Source: ZC4RG20 sp963782445 | GTDB lineage: Bacteria; Pseudomonadota; Gammaproteobacteria; Steroidobacterales; Rariloculaceae | Direction: 5' to 3' | NCBI GenBank assembly: GCA_963782445.1 | Contig: CAWAJM010000001.1 | Span: 2,542,001 to 2,606,000, forward strand | Length of the DNA stretch: 64,000 bases | Shown: positions 45,927 through 55,085 of the stretch, piece after piece | Position numbering within the stretch: the stretch's first letter is position 1 | Layout of the letters: the number at the start of each line of letters is the position of its first letter | Made by a program: the position numbers and the translations under genes | Notes under the pieces: generated by a model | Told to the model about the DNA's origin: nothing | Databases searched by the model: none | The model's input: only the letters and a program-made list of their open reading frames with translations

Positions 45927-48900
45927 AAAGAAGCCCCGTGATGGCCCGTCCGCCAGCGTTGATCGACGATTCGGGGCATCCGCCCGTCGAGCGCAAGCGC
46001 GAGCGTAACGCACTCTGCGCGTGGGCGGCACCCGTGCTCATATTGAGCCTGCTGTGGGCCGGGTCTGCCCGCGCGGGCCGGCCCCCGCGCGACTGCAACG
46101 CATGGCATGCGGAAGTCGTCGCCGTCGAGGGCACGGTCGAGGTCCTTCGCAAGAACCAATGGCAGAAACTTCCGACCGGGGCGTTGCTCTGCATGGGTGA
46201 GACGGTGCGGACCCAGGCCTACGGACGGGCCACCGTGCGCCTACCGGACAAGACGGCCTTTACGATCGCTCCCAACTCGACCTTGACGTTGACCGAGCCC
46301 GAAGGCGATCAGAACCGTGAAGGCACGTGGATCGACCTCCTCAAGGGCGCGCTTCACGTCATCAGCCGTAAGCCGCACGGGCTCAGGATCAATACGCCCT
46401 ACGTAAATGCCGGCATCGAGGGCACCGAGTTCGTCGTGACGGTGGACGACCACCAGGCCAACGTCACGGTCGTCGAAGGCAAGGTCAAGCTGCGCAACAA
46501 AGCAGGCGAGGTCGCCGTTCCGAGCGGCGCGCGCGGGTCCGCGACGATGGCCTCGGCACCCTCCTCCGTGGCGGTCGCCGATGCCACGGAGGCGCTGCGT
46601 TGGACGCCTTATTTCGTCGCGCTCCTGGGCCGGAACCTGCCGAAGCCGGGCCAGGCGCCAACGCAGGCACGGGCCTTGTCCGCCGAGTTCTTCGCCCGCC
46701 GCGCCGCGAGCCGTTTCGAAGCCGGCCAGGTCGAGGAGGCGCGCACCGACCTTGCCCGCTCGCTCGGCATCGACGCGTCGAACGCTCACGCGCTCGCCCT
46801 CGAAACGCTCGTCGCATTGAGCGCCGGCCACGAGCAGGAGGCCCTGCGGCGGGCCCAGCAAGCGGTCGACGCCGCATCGACGGACGCCGTGCCGCGCCTC
46901 GCACTTTCCTATGCGGCCGAGGCGAACGGGAACGTGGCCGGCGCACAGGCGGCCGCCCGCGAGGCGGTGCGCCTGGCCCCCGGCGACGCGCTGGCCTGGG
47001 CGCGCCTCGGGGAGATGCGTCTCGCGGCGGGCGACTATGCCGGCGCGCGGCCCGCGGCCGAGAAGGCCCTTGCACTCGACCCCCGCTTGGCCTACGGCTA
47101 CACGGTCCTCGGCTTCGCCCACCTGCAGGGGGACGGCCCCAAACCGGCCGCCGCGGCCTTCCGCAATGCGATTGCGCTCGACCCGGCGGCCCCGATGCCG
47201 CGACTCGGTCTCGGGCTCGCCCTCACGCGCGCCGGGAAGCTCGAGCAGGGCCGCGAGCAGATCGAGCTCGGCGTCATGCTGGACCCGACGAACTCCCTGT
47301 CCCGCAGCTACATGGCGAAAATCTACGACGCCGAGCTGCGCGAGAAGCTCAGCGCCGCACAGCTGACCATCGCCAAGCACTTGAACGGCGCCGATCCGAC
47401 GCCGTGGCTCTACGATGCCCTGCGCAAGCAGAACGAGAACCGCCCGATCGACGCGCTGCACGACCTGCAGGGCGCCATTGAACGCAACGACAACCGCGCC
47501 GTCTACCGCTCTCGGCTCCTCGTCGACGAGGATCTCGCGGCCCGCAGCGCCGGCATCGGCCAGATTCATCGGACCCTCGGTTTCGAGCGGCTCGCCATGC
47601 TCGAGGGCTGGCGCTCGCTCGCCGCCAATCCGACCGATTTTTCGAGCCATCGGCTGCTCGCGGACGTTTATTCGACGCTGCCGCGGCACGAGAATGCGCG
47701 CGTCGACGAGCTTTATCAGTCGGAGCTCATGCAGCCGCTGAACCTCACGGCCGTGGTGCCGCAGCTCGGCGAGCCCAATCTCTTCGTCGTCGATACCTTG
47801 GGGCCGGGGACGCAATCGTTCGACGAGTTTCACCCCCTCGTCGAGCAGAACGGCCTGAGCTACGAGGCGTCCGCCGTCGGCGCCTCGGCCGGCACGCGCG
47901 GCATCGACGCGGCCGTCGCCGGGCTCGGGGACAAGATTTCCTACAGCGTGGGCTGGTTCGACTATCGAACCGACGGCTTTCGGCAGAACAACAACTTCGA
48001 TCAGCAGGTCGCGAACGCCCTCGTGCAGTTCCGGCCCGTGCACGGGACCAGCATCTATACCGAGCTTCGCTCGAGCCGTGTCAGCAAGGGCGACACCGAC
48101 CTGTTGTTCGACCCCAACTACTTCAACCCCAATGTGCGCCAGACCGAGACCGTCGACACGGCTCGCCTGGGCGTGCACCACGATCTTTCCGATCGCGGGA
48201 TGCTGCTCGGCACCTTCATCGCGGAATCCGCGCGCGGCGAGAGCGGTCTGGGTCCCGCCTACTCTTCGAACGGGCGCCGCGACGGCGGAATACTGGAACT
48301 CCGGCACGACTATCGTGGCAATCGCTGGAAGCTCGTCAGCGGGGGGCGACTGGAACAATTCGATCATACCGACACCTCGACCTTCGCCGCCTTCCCTGGC
48401 GCCGGCCTCGCGACGCTGCGAAGCCGGTACCGTGTGGCCAGCTCGCGCGCGTATGTCTACGGCAACGTGGCGCTGACGCCCCGTTTCTCGGCGACGCTTG
48501 GTGCCAGCTACGACCGCGTGGTGGCCCGCAACTCGACGCGCAGCAGTCTCGATCCGAAGCTCGGGCTGATCTGGCAGCCGACGGCGCACACGACGCTGCG
48601 CGCAGTTCGATTCAAGACACTGCAGGGACCGTTCTGGTCCAAGCAAAGCACACAACCCTCACTCGAGCCGACGCAGGTTGCCGGTTTCAATCAGCGCTTC
48701 TTCGGAGCGGAGTCCGAAGCGGCGTGGCGCGACGGCGCCGCGATCGATCATGCCTTTTCGGCCAATCTCTACGTCGGCGGCGAGCTGTCGAGACGCAGGC
48801 TGACTTCTCCGCTGTTCCTGCCCGGAAGAACCGCTCCGTTCCAGGCCGATATCGACGAGACCCTGAGCCGCAGCTACGTCTACTGGACGCCGACGGCGCG

Positions 48901-49300
48901 GCTGGCGCTCGCCTCCGGCTATGAATATGAGCACCAGGACAATCACAAAGTCGTGGTGCCGGAGGGATTTAGCGACCTCGAGACGCGCCGCCTGCCCCTC
49001 ACGGTCAAGTACTTCCTGAGCAAGGGATTCAGCGCTGGCGCAAAAGCAACATGGGTCAGCCAGGCGGGCGATTTCGGCCCCGGCCGCTTCGGTCCCGATG
49101 CCGAGACGAGTCGCGGCGAAAGCCGCTTTTGGACGCTGGACCTCTCGCTAGGCTACCGCCTTCCCGACCGCCATGGCCTCGTGTCGCTCAGCGTCAACAA
49201 TGCGCTGGACAGATCGTTCAGGTTCCAGGACACCGATCCGGAGAATCCGCGAATCGTGCCGCAGCGGATGCTGCTGTTAAGGGTTTCCCTGGCATATTGA
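45914..49300 (+). CDS. FecR-TPR-outer-membrane beta-barrel fusion protein
   Basis: The 1128-residue protein (ATG at 45949 is an alternative) has a hydrophobic leader at about 33-55. Next is a FecR domain at about 62-190 (VEGTVEVLRKNQWQKLPTG, GIEGTEFVVTVDDHQANVTV). A TPR array spans about 240-480 (DALAWARLGEMRLAAGDYAG, YGYTVLGFAHLQ). A segment similar to the C-terminal barrel of TonB receptors spans about 620-1128, with alternating strands and a terminal aromatic (LLLRVSLAY). No plug domain or TonB box is seen. It would span periplasm and outer membrane. The divergent CHASE2 cyclase is the natural partner. Domain order is clear; function is inferred. Confidence 0.88.
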   Translation: MSTTQRSPVMARPPALIDDSGHPPVERKRERNALCAWAAPVLILSLLWAGSARAGRPPRDCNAWHAEVVAVEGTVEVLRKNQWQKLPTGALLCMGETVRTQAYGRATVRLPDKTAFTIAPNSTLTLTEPEGDQNREGTWIDLLKGALHVISRKPHGLRINTPYVNAGIEGTEFVVTVDDHQANVTVVEGKVKLRNKAGEVAVPSGARGSATMASAPSSVAVADATEALRWTPYFVALLGRNLPKPGQAPTQARALSAEFFARRAASRFEAGQVEEARTDLARSLGIDASNAHALALETLVALSAGHEQEALRRAQQAVDAASTDAVPRLALSYAAEANGNVAGAQAAAREAVRLAPGDALAWARLGEMRLAAGDYAGARPAAEKALALDPRLAYGYTVLGFAHLQGDGPKPAAAAFRNAIALDPAAPMPRLGLGLALTRAGKLEQGREQIELGVMLDPTNSLSRSYMAKIYDAELREKLSAAQLTIAKHLNGADPTPWLYDALRKQNENRPIDALHDLQGAIERNDNRAVYRSRLLVDEDLAARSAGIGQIHRTLGFERLAMLEGWRSLAANPTDFSSHRLLADVYSTLPRHENARVDELYQSELMQPLNLTAVVPQLGEPNLFVVDTLGPGTQSFDEFHPLVEQNGLSYEASAVGASAGTRGIDAAVAGLGDKISYSVGWFDYRTDGFRQNNNFDQQVANALVQFRPVHGTSIYTELRSSRVSKGDTDLLFDPNYFNPNVRQTETVDTARLGVHHDLSDRGMLLGTFIAESARGESGLGPAYSSNGRRDGGILELRHDYRGNRWKLVSGGRLEQFDHTDTSTFAAFPGAGLATLRSRYRVASSRAYVYGNVALTPRFSATLGASYDRVVARNSTRSSLDPKLGLIWQPTAHTTLRAVRFKTLQGPFWSKQSTQPSLEPTQVAGFNQRFFGAESEAAWRDGAAIDHAFSANLYVGGELSRRRLTSPLFLPGRTAPFQADIDETLSRSYVYWTPTARLALASGYEYEHQDNHKVVVPEGFSDLETRRLPLTVKYFLSKGFSAGAKATWVSQAGDFGPGRFGPDAETSRGESRFWTLDLSLGYRLPDRHGLVSLSVNNALDRSFRFQDTDPENPRIVPQRMLLLRVSLAY

Positions 49301-49406
49301 GCAGGTCGGACCAATTATGCAGTAGCGCCGCAGCCAGAATACCGGTTACAGTGCCTAACATTTCAAGGGGGTAAGCACGGCCCCAGAGGGTCAATGTCCT
49401 ATCTAT

Positions 49407-49572
49407 CTAGTGGCCTGTAACGGCTGATTCGGTAGTGGCTGAGCGATGGATGGCGCGTCGGGGCAAGGCGCGAGGAGGAGGCATAGTGGTGACTATGGCG
49501 ACGACGAGCAACGCGGCACCGGCGCGCCAGACGCGTTCAGGCGCTACCGAATCAGCCGATACAGGCCACTAG
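49407..49572. mobile_element. 166-bp MITE-like element with 29-bp inverted ends
   Basis: The ends 49407-49435 and 49544-49572 are inverted repeats with one mismatch (CTAGTGGCCTGTA, then CGGCTGATTCGGTAG). The interior has no open reading frame and contains a palindrome at 49482-49497 (CATAGT, 4 bases, ACTATG). This is a non-autonomous inverted-repeat element. It fills half of the 352-base gap (49301-49652) between the FecR fusion and marR. The rest of the gap holds no gene that I can see. No transposase is in this window. Confidence 0.85.
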
Positions 49573-49652
49573 GGGTCTATATACTCGGCGAATGTTGTAG
49601 CAGTAAAATTCTTTCTGGCTAACTCTAAAGTCAAAAAAGGGGAAAAGCTTTC

Positions 49653-50117
49653 ATGTCGGCACAAGCACAAATCGGGGCCCAGCCCGGCGAAATCGCGGCG
49701 CTGCTTCACGAGCGGTTTTCGCGGCTTTCCAGGCAACTCAGGCATATGGAATTACCCTCCGGGATGACCCCGGAACGCCTGAGCACGCTCTCGGTCATCG
49801 ACAAGAACGGCCCGATCTCGGTGACGGCGCTGGCAGACCGCGAAATGGTCCGGCCTGCGACCATGTCGCGCATGGTATCGGCGCTCGTGGACGAAGGGTT
49901 GGTACGGCGCCGCGAAGACAAGTCGGATGGGCGCGGAGTTCTCGTGAGCGTGACGGCAAAGGGCCGGCGCATCTACCGCCGTGCGCATCAGCAGCGCCTC
50001 GAGCAGCTCTCCGAGGCCCTGAGCGGCCTCAGCAAGGACCAACTCGCGTCGATGAAGAGCCTGGTCGGTGTGCTCGAGCATCTAACCTCGCTGCTCGATC
50101 ATCCCAACGAGGTCTGA
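49653..50117 (+). CDS. MarR family regulator
   Basis: The 154 residues form a standard winged helix: LSTLSVIDKNGPISVTALAD, MVRPATMSRMVSALVDEGLV, and the wing RREDKSDGRGVLVSVTAKG. Flanking helices dimerise it. A strong AAGGGGAAAAG ribosome-binding site precedes the ATG. It is alone between the mobile element and the convergent hybrid kinase, so its target is unknown; autoregulation is usual. Confidence 0.93.
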   Translation: MSAQAQIGAQPGEIAALLHERFSRLSRQLRHMELPSGMTPERLSTLSVIDKNGPISVTALADREMVRPATMSRMVSALVDEGLVRRREDKSDGRGVLVSVTAKGRRIYRRAHQQRLEQLSEALSGLSKDQLASMKSLVGVLEHLTSLLDHPNEV

Positions 50118-50173
50118 CGCGCGCTCCGCGTGCCTTCGGTGCTCGGCCCGAGGCTAGGCAACGCGGGCCGGCT

Positions 50174-51727
50174 CTAGGAACGAGGGCCGGAAGTCAGTGC
50201 GCGGCGGACCGCGTTCGCGAGGTCGGCAAGGGTGAATGGCTTGCCGATCAGGGCCGTGTCCGCGAACGACGGGATTCGCCGCGCGGCCGCCTCATCCGCC
50301 GCCAGCATGAGCTTGAGCTCCGGCTTGAGCCGTCGCGCCCGCCGCAACAGCCGTTCCGTTTCCGAAGCATGCTGGGCGGCGGCGTCTACGAGCAGCACGT
50401 GGACCGCCGCCGTGTGCACGAGCCGCAGGGCTTCCTCCGAATCCGCGCTCGCCCGGACGGTGTAGCCCAGCACCTCGAGGGTCTGCTGGATCGTCGAGCG
50501 AAGACCCTCTTCCCTCGACAACACGAGCACCGTCTCGTCCCCGGTCGGCAACTGCGACAGCGGCATGGTCTTGCTCGTCGTCTCGGCGGCGCCGTCCACA
50601 CGCGGTAGCAGCAGCGAGATTCTCGTGCCGCGGCCCGCGGCGCTCTCGATACCGACGGTGCCGCCCGCCTGCTCGGCGAACCAACGCACCATGCTCAAGC
50701 CGAGTCCCGTACCGCCCTGTTCGAGCTTGGTCGAGAAGAAGGGTTCGAAGACGCGGCTTTGCAGCGCTGTCGGAATACCGACGCCGTTGTCGGCCACCGA
50801 GATTCTGAAGTAGACGCCGGGCGCGATCCCGCGCAACGTCGCGTCGCGAGCCGGCACGTCGGCCGCCTCGACGGCCATCGATACCCTGCCCGGCCCGCTC
50901 GATGCGCCGCGCGCGTTCACGGCATCCCGTGCATTGACGGTCAAGTTCACGAGAACGCTCTCTAGCTGGGCGGCATTGCATTGAATGGCGCCGCTCTCCC
51001 GATGCAGGTTCGTCTCGAAGGCGATCTGGGACCCCAGCGCACGGCCGAGCAGCGGCGCTATGCCCTCCACAAGCTTGTACGGATCGACGGCGACCGTATC
51101 GACGGCCTCGCGCCGGGCGAACGCGAGCAGCTGGCGAATTAGGTCGCTGCCGCGTTTGGCCGCGTCGCGGGCGGCCTTGAGCCTTTCGAAAGCCCGCGGA
51201 CGGTCACGCACTTCCTCGGCGGCCAGGTAGAGATTGCCGACGAGAACGGTCAACAGATTGTTGAAGTCGTGTGCGATGCCGCTCGTCAGGCTGCCGAGCG
51301 CCTCCATGCGGGCCGTGCGGTGCACGACCTTCCGAAGCGTCCGTTGCTCGGAGACGTCGACGAAGGCGCCGGCCAGGTAGCCGGGCCCGCCCTTCCCGTG
51401 ATCGACGGCTTCGATATCCCCTTCGAGGTAGACCTGCCTGCCGCTCGCATCGCGCAGCGCCAAAGTGCCGTTCCTCCGGCCGGCCCCCTCCAGGCAGGCA
51501 CGCCGCCACTCGCCCCAGGTGCCGCCGTCGGCCAGGAAATCCGACAAGCGGCCGCCGATCAGCTCGGCCTCCGAGACGCCCAACAAGGCAGCGAATCTTC
51601 GATTCACGGCCAACAGCTCGGCAGACGGCGAGGCGGCAAAGGCCGCAACGACCGAGCTGTTCTGCAGGGCCGCGCAGCGAAGGTCCCCGGCAAGCGTCGG
51701 CAGCGGACGAATTCGATTGTGCCTCAC
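50174..51727 (-). CDS. PAS hybrid histidine kinase with degenerate receiver
   Basis: The 517-residue soluble protein has an N-terminal PAS domain (about 25-130). The H-box follows with His153 in LTSGIAHDFNNLLTVLVGN, and the ATPase has N, G1 (DNGVGIP) and G2 (GGTGLGLSM) boxes. A C-terminal receiver-like domain spans about 395-510. The receiver has the central Asp (LLVDAAAQ) and Lys (LIGKPF). It lacks the acidic pair expected after the first strand (VLVLSREEG), so phosphotransfer may be weak or absent. No membrane segment, so it senses a cytosolic signal. GTG start. Confidence 0.9.
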   Translation of the reverse strand: MRHNRIRPLPTLAGDLRCAALQNSSVVAAFAASPSAELLAVNRRFAALLGVSEAELIGGRLSDFLADGGTWGEWRRACLEGAGRRNGTLALRDASGRQVYLEGDIEAVDHGKGGPGYLAGAFVDVSEQRTLRKVVHRTARMEALGSLTSGIAHDFNNLLTVLVGNLYLAAEEVRDRPRAFERLKAARDAAKRGSDLIRQLLAFARREAVDTVAVDPYKLVEGIAPLLGRALGSQIAFETNLHRESGAIQCNAAQLESVLVNLTVNARDAVNARGASSGPGRVSMAVEAADVPARDATLRGIAPGVYFRISVADNGVGIPTALQSRVFEPFFSTKLEQGGTGLGLSMVRWFAEQAGGTVGIESAAGRGTRISLLLPRVDGAAETTSKTMPLSQLPTGDETVLVLSREEGLRSTIQQTLEVLGYTVRASADSEEALRLVHTAAVHVLLVDAAAQHASETERLLRRARRLKPELKLMLAADEAAARRIPSFADTALIGKPFTLADLANAVRRALTSGPRS

Positions 51728-51922
51728 GGGCGCTTCACTCAGCCAAGTCTCCGACGCGATGCGTATCGCCCAACGGCGCCGCAGTTTCCGACATGCGCGG
51801 AGCCTACTACTCGGCCGTCTCGAGGCCGTTGACCCGCTTCACAAGTTGAGGATAACGAGAAGCCATTCACAGGACCCGGCCCCGGCGGCCGCTAGACTTG
51901 CACCTGCGACGAAGGAGTCGGA

Positions 51923-52999
51923 ATGAAGAAGAATCCCAACCCGATGTCGGACGGCGCCGCCGCCGCGCTGAGCAGCACTATCGCCAGCACGGCGACGATG
52001 AGACTCGCGCATCTGCCGATGTTCGACATGCTGTATACGCCGCTCGAGGAGCGGTTCGAGCGGATCACCCGTCTCGCTCGCCGCGCCCTCGGCATGCCCG
52101 TGGCGGCGATCACGCTCATGAACGCCGAGAAACAGTGGTTCAAGTCCGTCTCCGGCTGGGCCGTCAGCGAGCTGCCGCGCGAGAGCAGCCTATGCTCGTT
52201 GACCGTCGAGGAAAACGGTCTCGTCGCCATCGCCGACACGCGCAGCGACCCGCGCACGGCCGACCATCCTCTCGTCGTGTCTGCACCGAGGTTTCGTGCC
52301 TATGCCGGGGTCCCGCTGAGCGACGACGAGGGCTTCACCGCCGGCACGCTCTGTGTGTTCGACGTGAAGCCGCACGCGCTGTCCAAGCTCGACCGGCAAA
52401 GCCTCGCCGATCTCGCGGCGCTCACGCAGCGCGAGCTCGTCGACGACCATCTGCGAACCGTCCACGCGTCGCTCACGTCCAAGCTCAGCCTCGCGCGCCG
52501 CGAGGCCATGATCGACCCGCTGACCCGCCTGTGGAACCGCCGGGGTGCGTCGCTGCTGCTCGAATCGACTTTTTCGCGGGCCGATGCCGACGGCACTTCG
52601 CTCGCGCTCGCGGTGCTCGACCTCGACGGCTTCAAGGAGGTCAACGACACGCTCGGCCATCAGGTCGGCGACGACGTGCTGCGCAAGATCGGCGCCCGAC
52701 TCGTGAGCGCGGTGCGCGGCAAGGACTTCGCGTGCCGCATGGGCGGCGACGAGTTCCTGCTGCTGCTCATGGACGCCGATTCGGCCTCCGCCGGTCGCGT
52801 TTCGGAGAGAATACGTCGCATTATCATGGAGGCGCCGATCCCGACGCGAAACGGGAGTGTGACGGTGACCGCAAGTGTCGGCTTCACGATCCGCCGACCC
52901 GGAAACACGGCCTCCGTCGAGGCGCTGTTCGAGCGCGCGGACGAGGCACTGCGGCTGTCGAAAGCGCAGGGGCGCAATCGCGTGCGCATGGCGGGCTGA
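51923..52999 (+). CDS. GAF-GGDEF diguanylate cyclase
   Basis: This 358-residue soluble enzyme makes c-di-GMP from two GTP. A GAF domain spans about 45-175 (ITLMNAEKQWFKSVSGWAV, VPLSDDEGFTAGTLCVFD). The GGDEF domain follows at about 190-355 (MIDPLTRLWNRRGASLLL, DLDGFKEVNDTLGHQVGDDVL). The active site is RMGGDEF. The inhibitory RxxD site lies exactly five residues upstream (RGKD), so product feedback is expected. The GAAGGAG ribosome-binding site fits the ATG. It is divergent from the hybrid kinase, across about 195 bp. Confidence 0.93.
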   Translation: MKKNPNPMSDGAAAALSSTIASTATMRLAHLPMFDMLYTPLEERFERITRLARRALGMPVAAITLMNAEKQWFKSVSGWAVSELPRESSLCSLTVEENGLVAIADTRSDPRTADHPLVVSAPRFRAYAGVPLSDDEGFTAGTLCVFDVKPHALSKLDRQSLADLAALTQRELVDDHLRTVHASLTSKLSLARREAMIDPLTRLWNRRGASLLLESTFSRADADGTSLALAVLDLDGFKEVNDTLGHQVGDDVLRKIGARLVSAVRGKDFACRMGGDEFLLLLMDADSASAGRVSERIRRIIMEAPIPTRNGSVTVTASVGFTIRRPGNTASVEALFERADEALRLSKAQGRNRVRMAG

Positions 53000-53508
53000 G
53001 CTACGCGCGGGCATATCGGTCTGGCTTCTCTCGCGCAGAGGGGCGCCTTCGGGGCCGTGCGCGCCGAGGGCGCGCTCTACGGAGGCTCCAGGGAAGGATT
53101 CACGCCGTCCCCGAACGCGCCCGCGCGAGACGGCTCCAATCGGCAGCGCCCGAACCCGTTCGTCAATCGTGCGGCGCCATAGCCCGCTTAACGGCTGAAC
53201 TTTTCTAAAGAAATCGGGCCGCTGCGGCCGTCCACGCCGCGGCCGGCGGGGATGTCGCTCATTTGCGCTGATCGGTCGTTCATGCGATAAATAGTTAGCC
53301 AATCGCCTGTAGCGATGGTGCCACATCGGGGGATGGGAGCAGTGAAACGATCGCGAAGCGCCTCGGGCGTCCGGCGCGGTTCGTAATTCCGCGGCTTCCG
53401 TAAGGTATCGGCGACGAGACAGAGCGAAACTCGCTCCATACTCCGTTGTCGTAGTTCAATGGCGGCGCGAGGCATATGCGCATTTCGCTCGCCGAGGAGA
53501 CAATCGAA
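53000..53508. other. 509-base gap without a supported gene
   Basis: Open frames here lack ribosome-binding sites and family-like sequence; the longest is antisense to the following gene. No RNA gene was recognised. It has somewhat lower GC toward 53280-53480, where a promoter for the following exported-protein gene would be expected. Confidence 0.5.
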
Positions 53509-54462
53509 ATGAAAAGCCCAACGCCAGGTCGCCGAACGCTCGGCGCCGCTGCGGCAGGCGTCGCGCTCGTCGTCGCCGGCCTGCTTGCCGCTGCCGCGGC
53601 GGACGCGCAGCCCAACCTTTTGCCCCAGGGCAACAAGGTCGTCCAGCCCTCGCCGGAAAAGCAGAAAATGATCGACCTCGGCATTCAGAAGAAGACGGCC
53701 GAGGGTCTCTACGACTATTTCAAGCAACAGGCCCACGGGGGTCACGCCTTGAGCTGGCAGAACGTACCTGACTGGACGGGGCTCTGGACGCGAAAGGACA
53801 GCGTGTTCTTCTTCGATCCCGATCAGAAGCCGGGCACGCTGCCGACGGCGAAGCTCACGCCCAAGTACGAGAAAATGTTCAAAGAGAAGATCGAGCGCGT
53901 GCGCAAGGGCATCGAGTACGATCCGCTGAGCATGTGCAACCCGGCGGGCATGCCGCGCTGGCTGGTCGAACCGTTCCTGCGCGAATTCGTCGTGACGCCG
54001 AAAGAGACTTACCTCATTACCGAGCAGATGAACGAGGTCCGGCGCATATATACGGACGGCCGGGACCATACGCCCGCCGCGGACGCCTATCCGCTCTGGG
54101 AAGGCGATTCGATCGGCTTTTGGGACGGCGACACCCTCGTGATTTCCACGAGCCAGATGCGGGCCGGGCAGTACCAGCGCATTCAGCCGAATTACAGCGA
54201 TCAGGTCCAAACCGTCGAGAGGTGGCACAAAGCAGACGACAACACGGTCGTCGCCGAGGTCTGGATCTACGATCCGCCGGCCCTGCTCGAACCCTGGTAC
54301 ACTAAGCAGGTCTACAAGCGCGTAGACGACCAGAACAAGGACTTGCGGATCCGTTATTGGGACTGCAACGAGAACCAGAACAACGACGTCGTCAAGGACA
54401 GTCAAGGTACGTCCGATTACAAGGGCTTCACCTTCACTAAGAAGAACGACGAATCGAATTGA
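53509..54462 (+). CDS. exported conserved hypothetical protein (partner of DUF6152 gene)
   Basis: The 317-residue product (ATG at 53509 after GAGGAGA; an in-frame ATG at 53476 is less likely) has a signal peptide ending near residue 32 (AAAADAQ). The mature part is rich in aromatic residues and Asp: VPDWTGLWTRKDSVFFFDP, MCNPAGMPRWLVEPFLREF, IYTDGRDHTPAADAYPLWEG, SIGFWDGDTLVISTS. The last block is a common signature of beta-rich exported proteins seen beside DUF6152 genes in steroid-degrading and aromatic-degrading bacteria. It lacks a recognised enzyme motif. It is 26 bp from the DUF6152 gene and clearly operonic. Confidence 0.8.
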   Translation: MKSPTPGRRTLGAAAAGVALVVAGLLAAAAADAQPNLLPQGNKVVQPSPEKQKMIDLGIQKKTAEGLYDYFKQQAHGGHALSWQNVPDWTGLWTRKDSVFFFDPDQKPGTLPTAKLTPKYEKMFKEKIERVRKGIEYDPLSMCNPAGMPRWLVEPFLREFVVTPKETYLITEQMNEVRRIYTDGRDHTPAADAYPLWEGDSIGFWDGDTLVISTSQMRAGQYQRIQPNYSDQVQTVERWHKADDNTVVAEVWIYDPPALLEPWYTKQVYKRVDDQNKDLRIRYWDCNENQNNDVVKDSQGTSDYKGFTFTKKNDESN

Positions 54463-54488
54463 GACGAAGACCGTTAAGGAGAGTCGAA

Positions 54489-54869
54489 ATGAGAAAGTTG
54501 TTAGCGGGGGCCATCGGGAGCCTGGTGTTGATGTCCGGAGCTAGCTTCGCCCACCACTCCACGGTCATGTACAACATGCAGAAGGAAATCACCGTGACCG
54601 GCAAGGTCAAGGAGTTCCAGTACACGAACCCCCATTCGTGGCTGCTTGTGGACGTCAGGGGCGACGACGGTAAGGTCACGACCTGGGGCTTCGAGGCCGA
54701 GGGTCCGAGCACCCTGATGCGCGCCGGCATCCGGAAGAGCGATTTCATGCCCGGCACGGAAGTCAAGATCGAGGGCCACCCGATGAAGGACGGCCGTCCG
54801 GCCGCAACCTTCATCATGGCCACGCGCCTGAAGGACGGCAAGGTATTCAATCCTCATCCGAAGCAGTAG
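54489..54869 (+). CDS. DUF6152 family exported protein
   Basis: The 126-residue protein has a signal peptide (residues 1-21, SGASFA before HHSTVMYN). The mature domain is small and beta-rich: KEITVTGKVKEFQYTNPHSWL, VTTWGFEAEGPSTLMRAG, KIEGHPMKDGRPAATF. The N-terminal HH and NPHSW may bind metal. AAGGAG precedes the ATG at 54489. It ends the two-gene operon, followed by a strong terminator. Function is unknown. Confidence 0.85.
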   Translation: MRKLLAGAIGSLVLMSGASFAHHSTVMYNMQKEITVTGKVKEFQYTNPHSWLLVDVRGDDGKVTTWGFEAEGPSTLMRAGIRKSDFMPGTEVKIEGHPMKDGRPAATFIMATRLKDGKVFNPHPKQ

Positions 54870-54915
54870 CGCCTCGGCGGCTCGCCTGCCTTCTCAGGTA
54901 GCGCGACCCGCAAGG

Positions 54916-54952
54916 AAACCGGCTTCGGCCATCGGCCGAAGCCGGTTTTTTT
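54916..54952 (+). terminator. intrinsic terminator after the DUF6152 operon
   Basis: A perfect 15-bp stem (AAACCGGCTTCGGCC and its complement) with a 3-base loop leads directly into a run of seven T. It begins 47 bases after the stop codon. This is the clearest rho-independent terminator in the window. Confidence 0.9.
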
Positions 54953-55085
54953 CGTTTCCGGCCGCCGTGGACACGGCGCCGCCCTCGCCGGCACAATAAC
55001 CTCGAGGCCCCGCCGCGCGCCCCCATTGCGCCGGGCGAAGCGGCGCCGGCACCACAACAATTCCAGGCCGCAGTAAGGGGGCGAG

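Noticed and set aside
46241..48655. 804-codon minus-strand open frame
   Set aside because: Shadow of the FecR-TPR-barrel gene, which has clear domains on the plus strand.
51728..53508. c-di-GMP riboswitch near the GGDEF gene
   Set aside because: I looked for the conserved GEMM core in both flanks and saw no matching arrangement.
53188..54405. 405-codon minus-strand open frame over the exported-protein gene
   Set aside because: The plus-strand gene has a signal peptide, good SD and conserved motifs; the antisense frame is Val/Leu-rich and lacks these.
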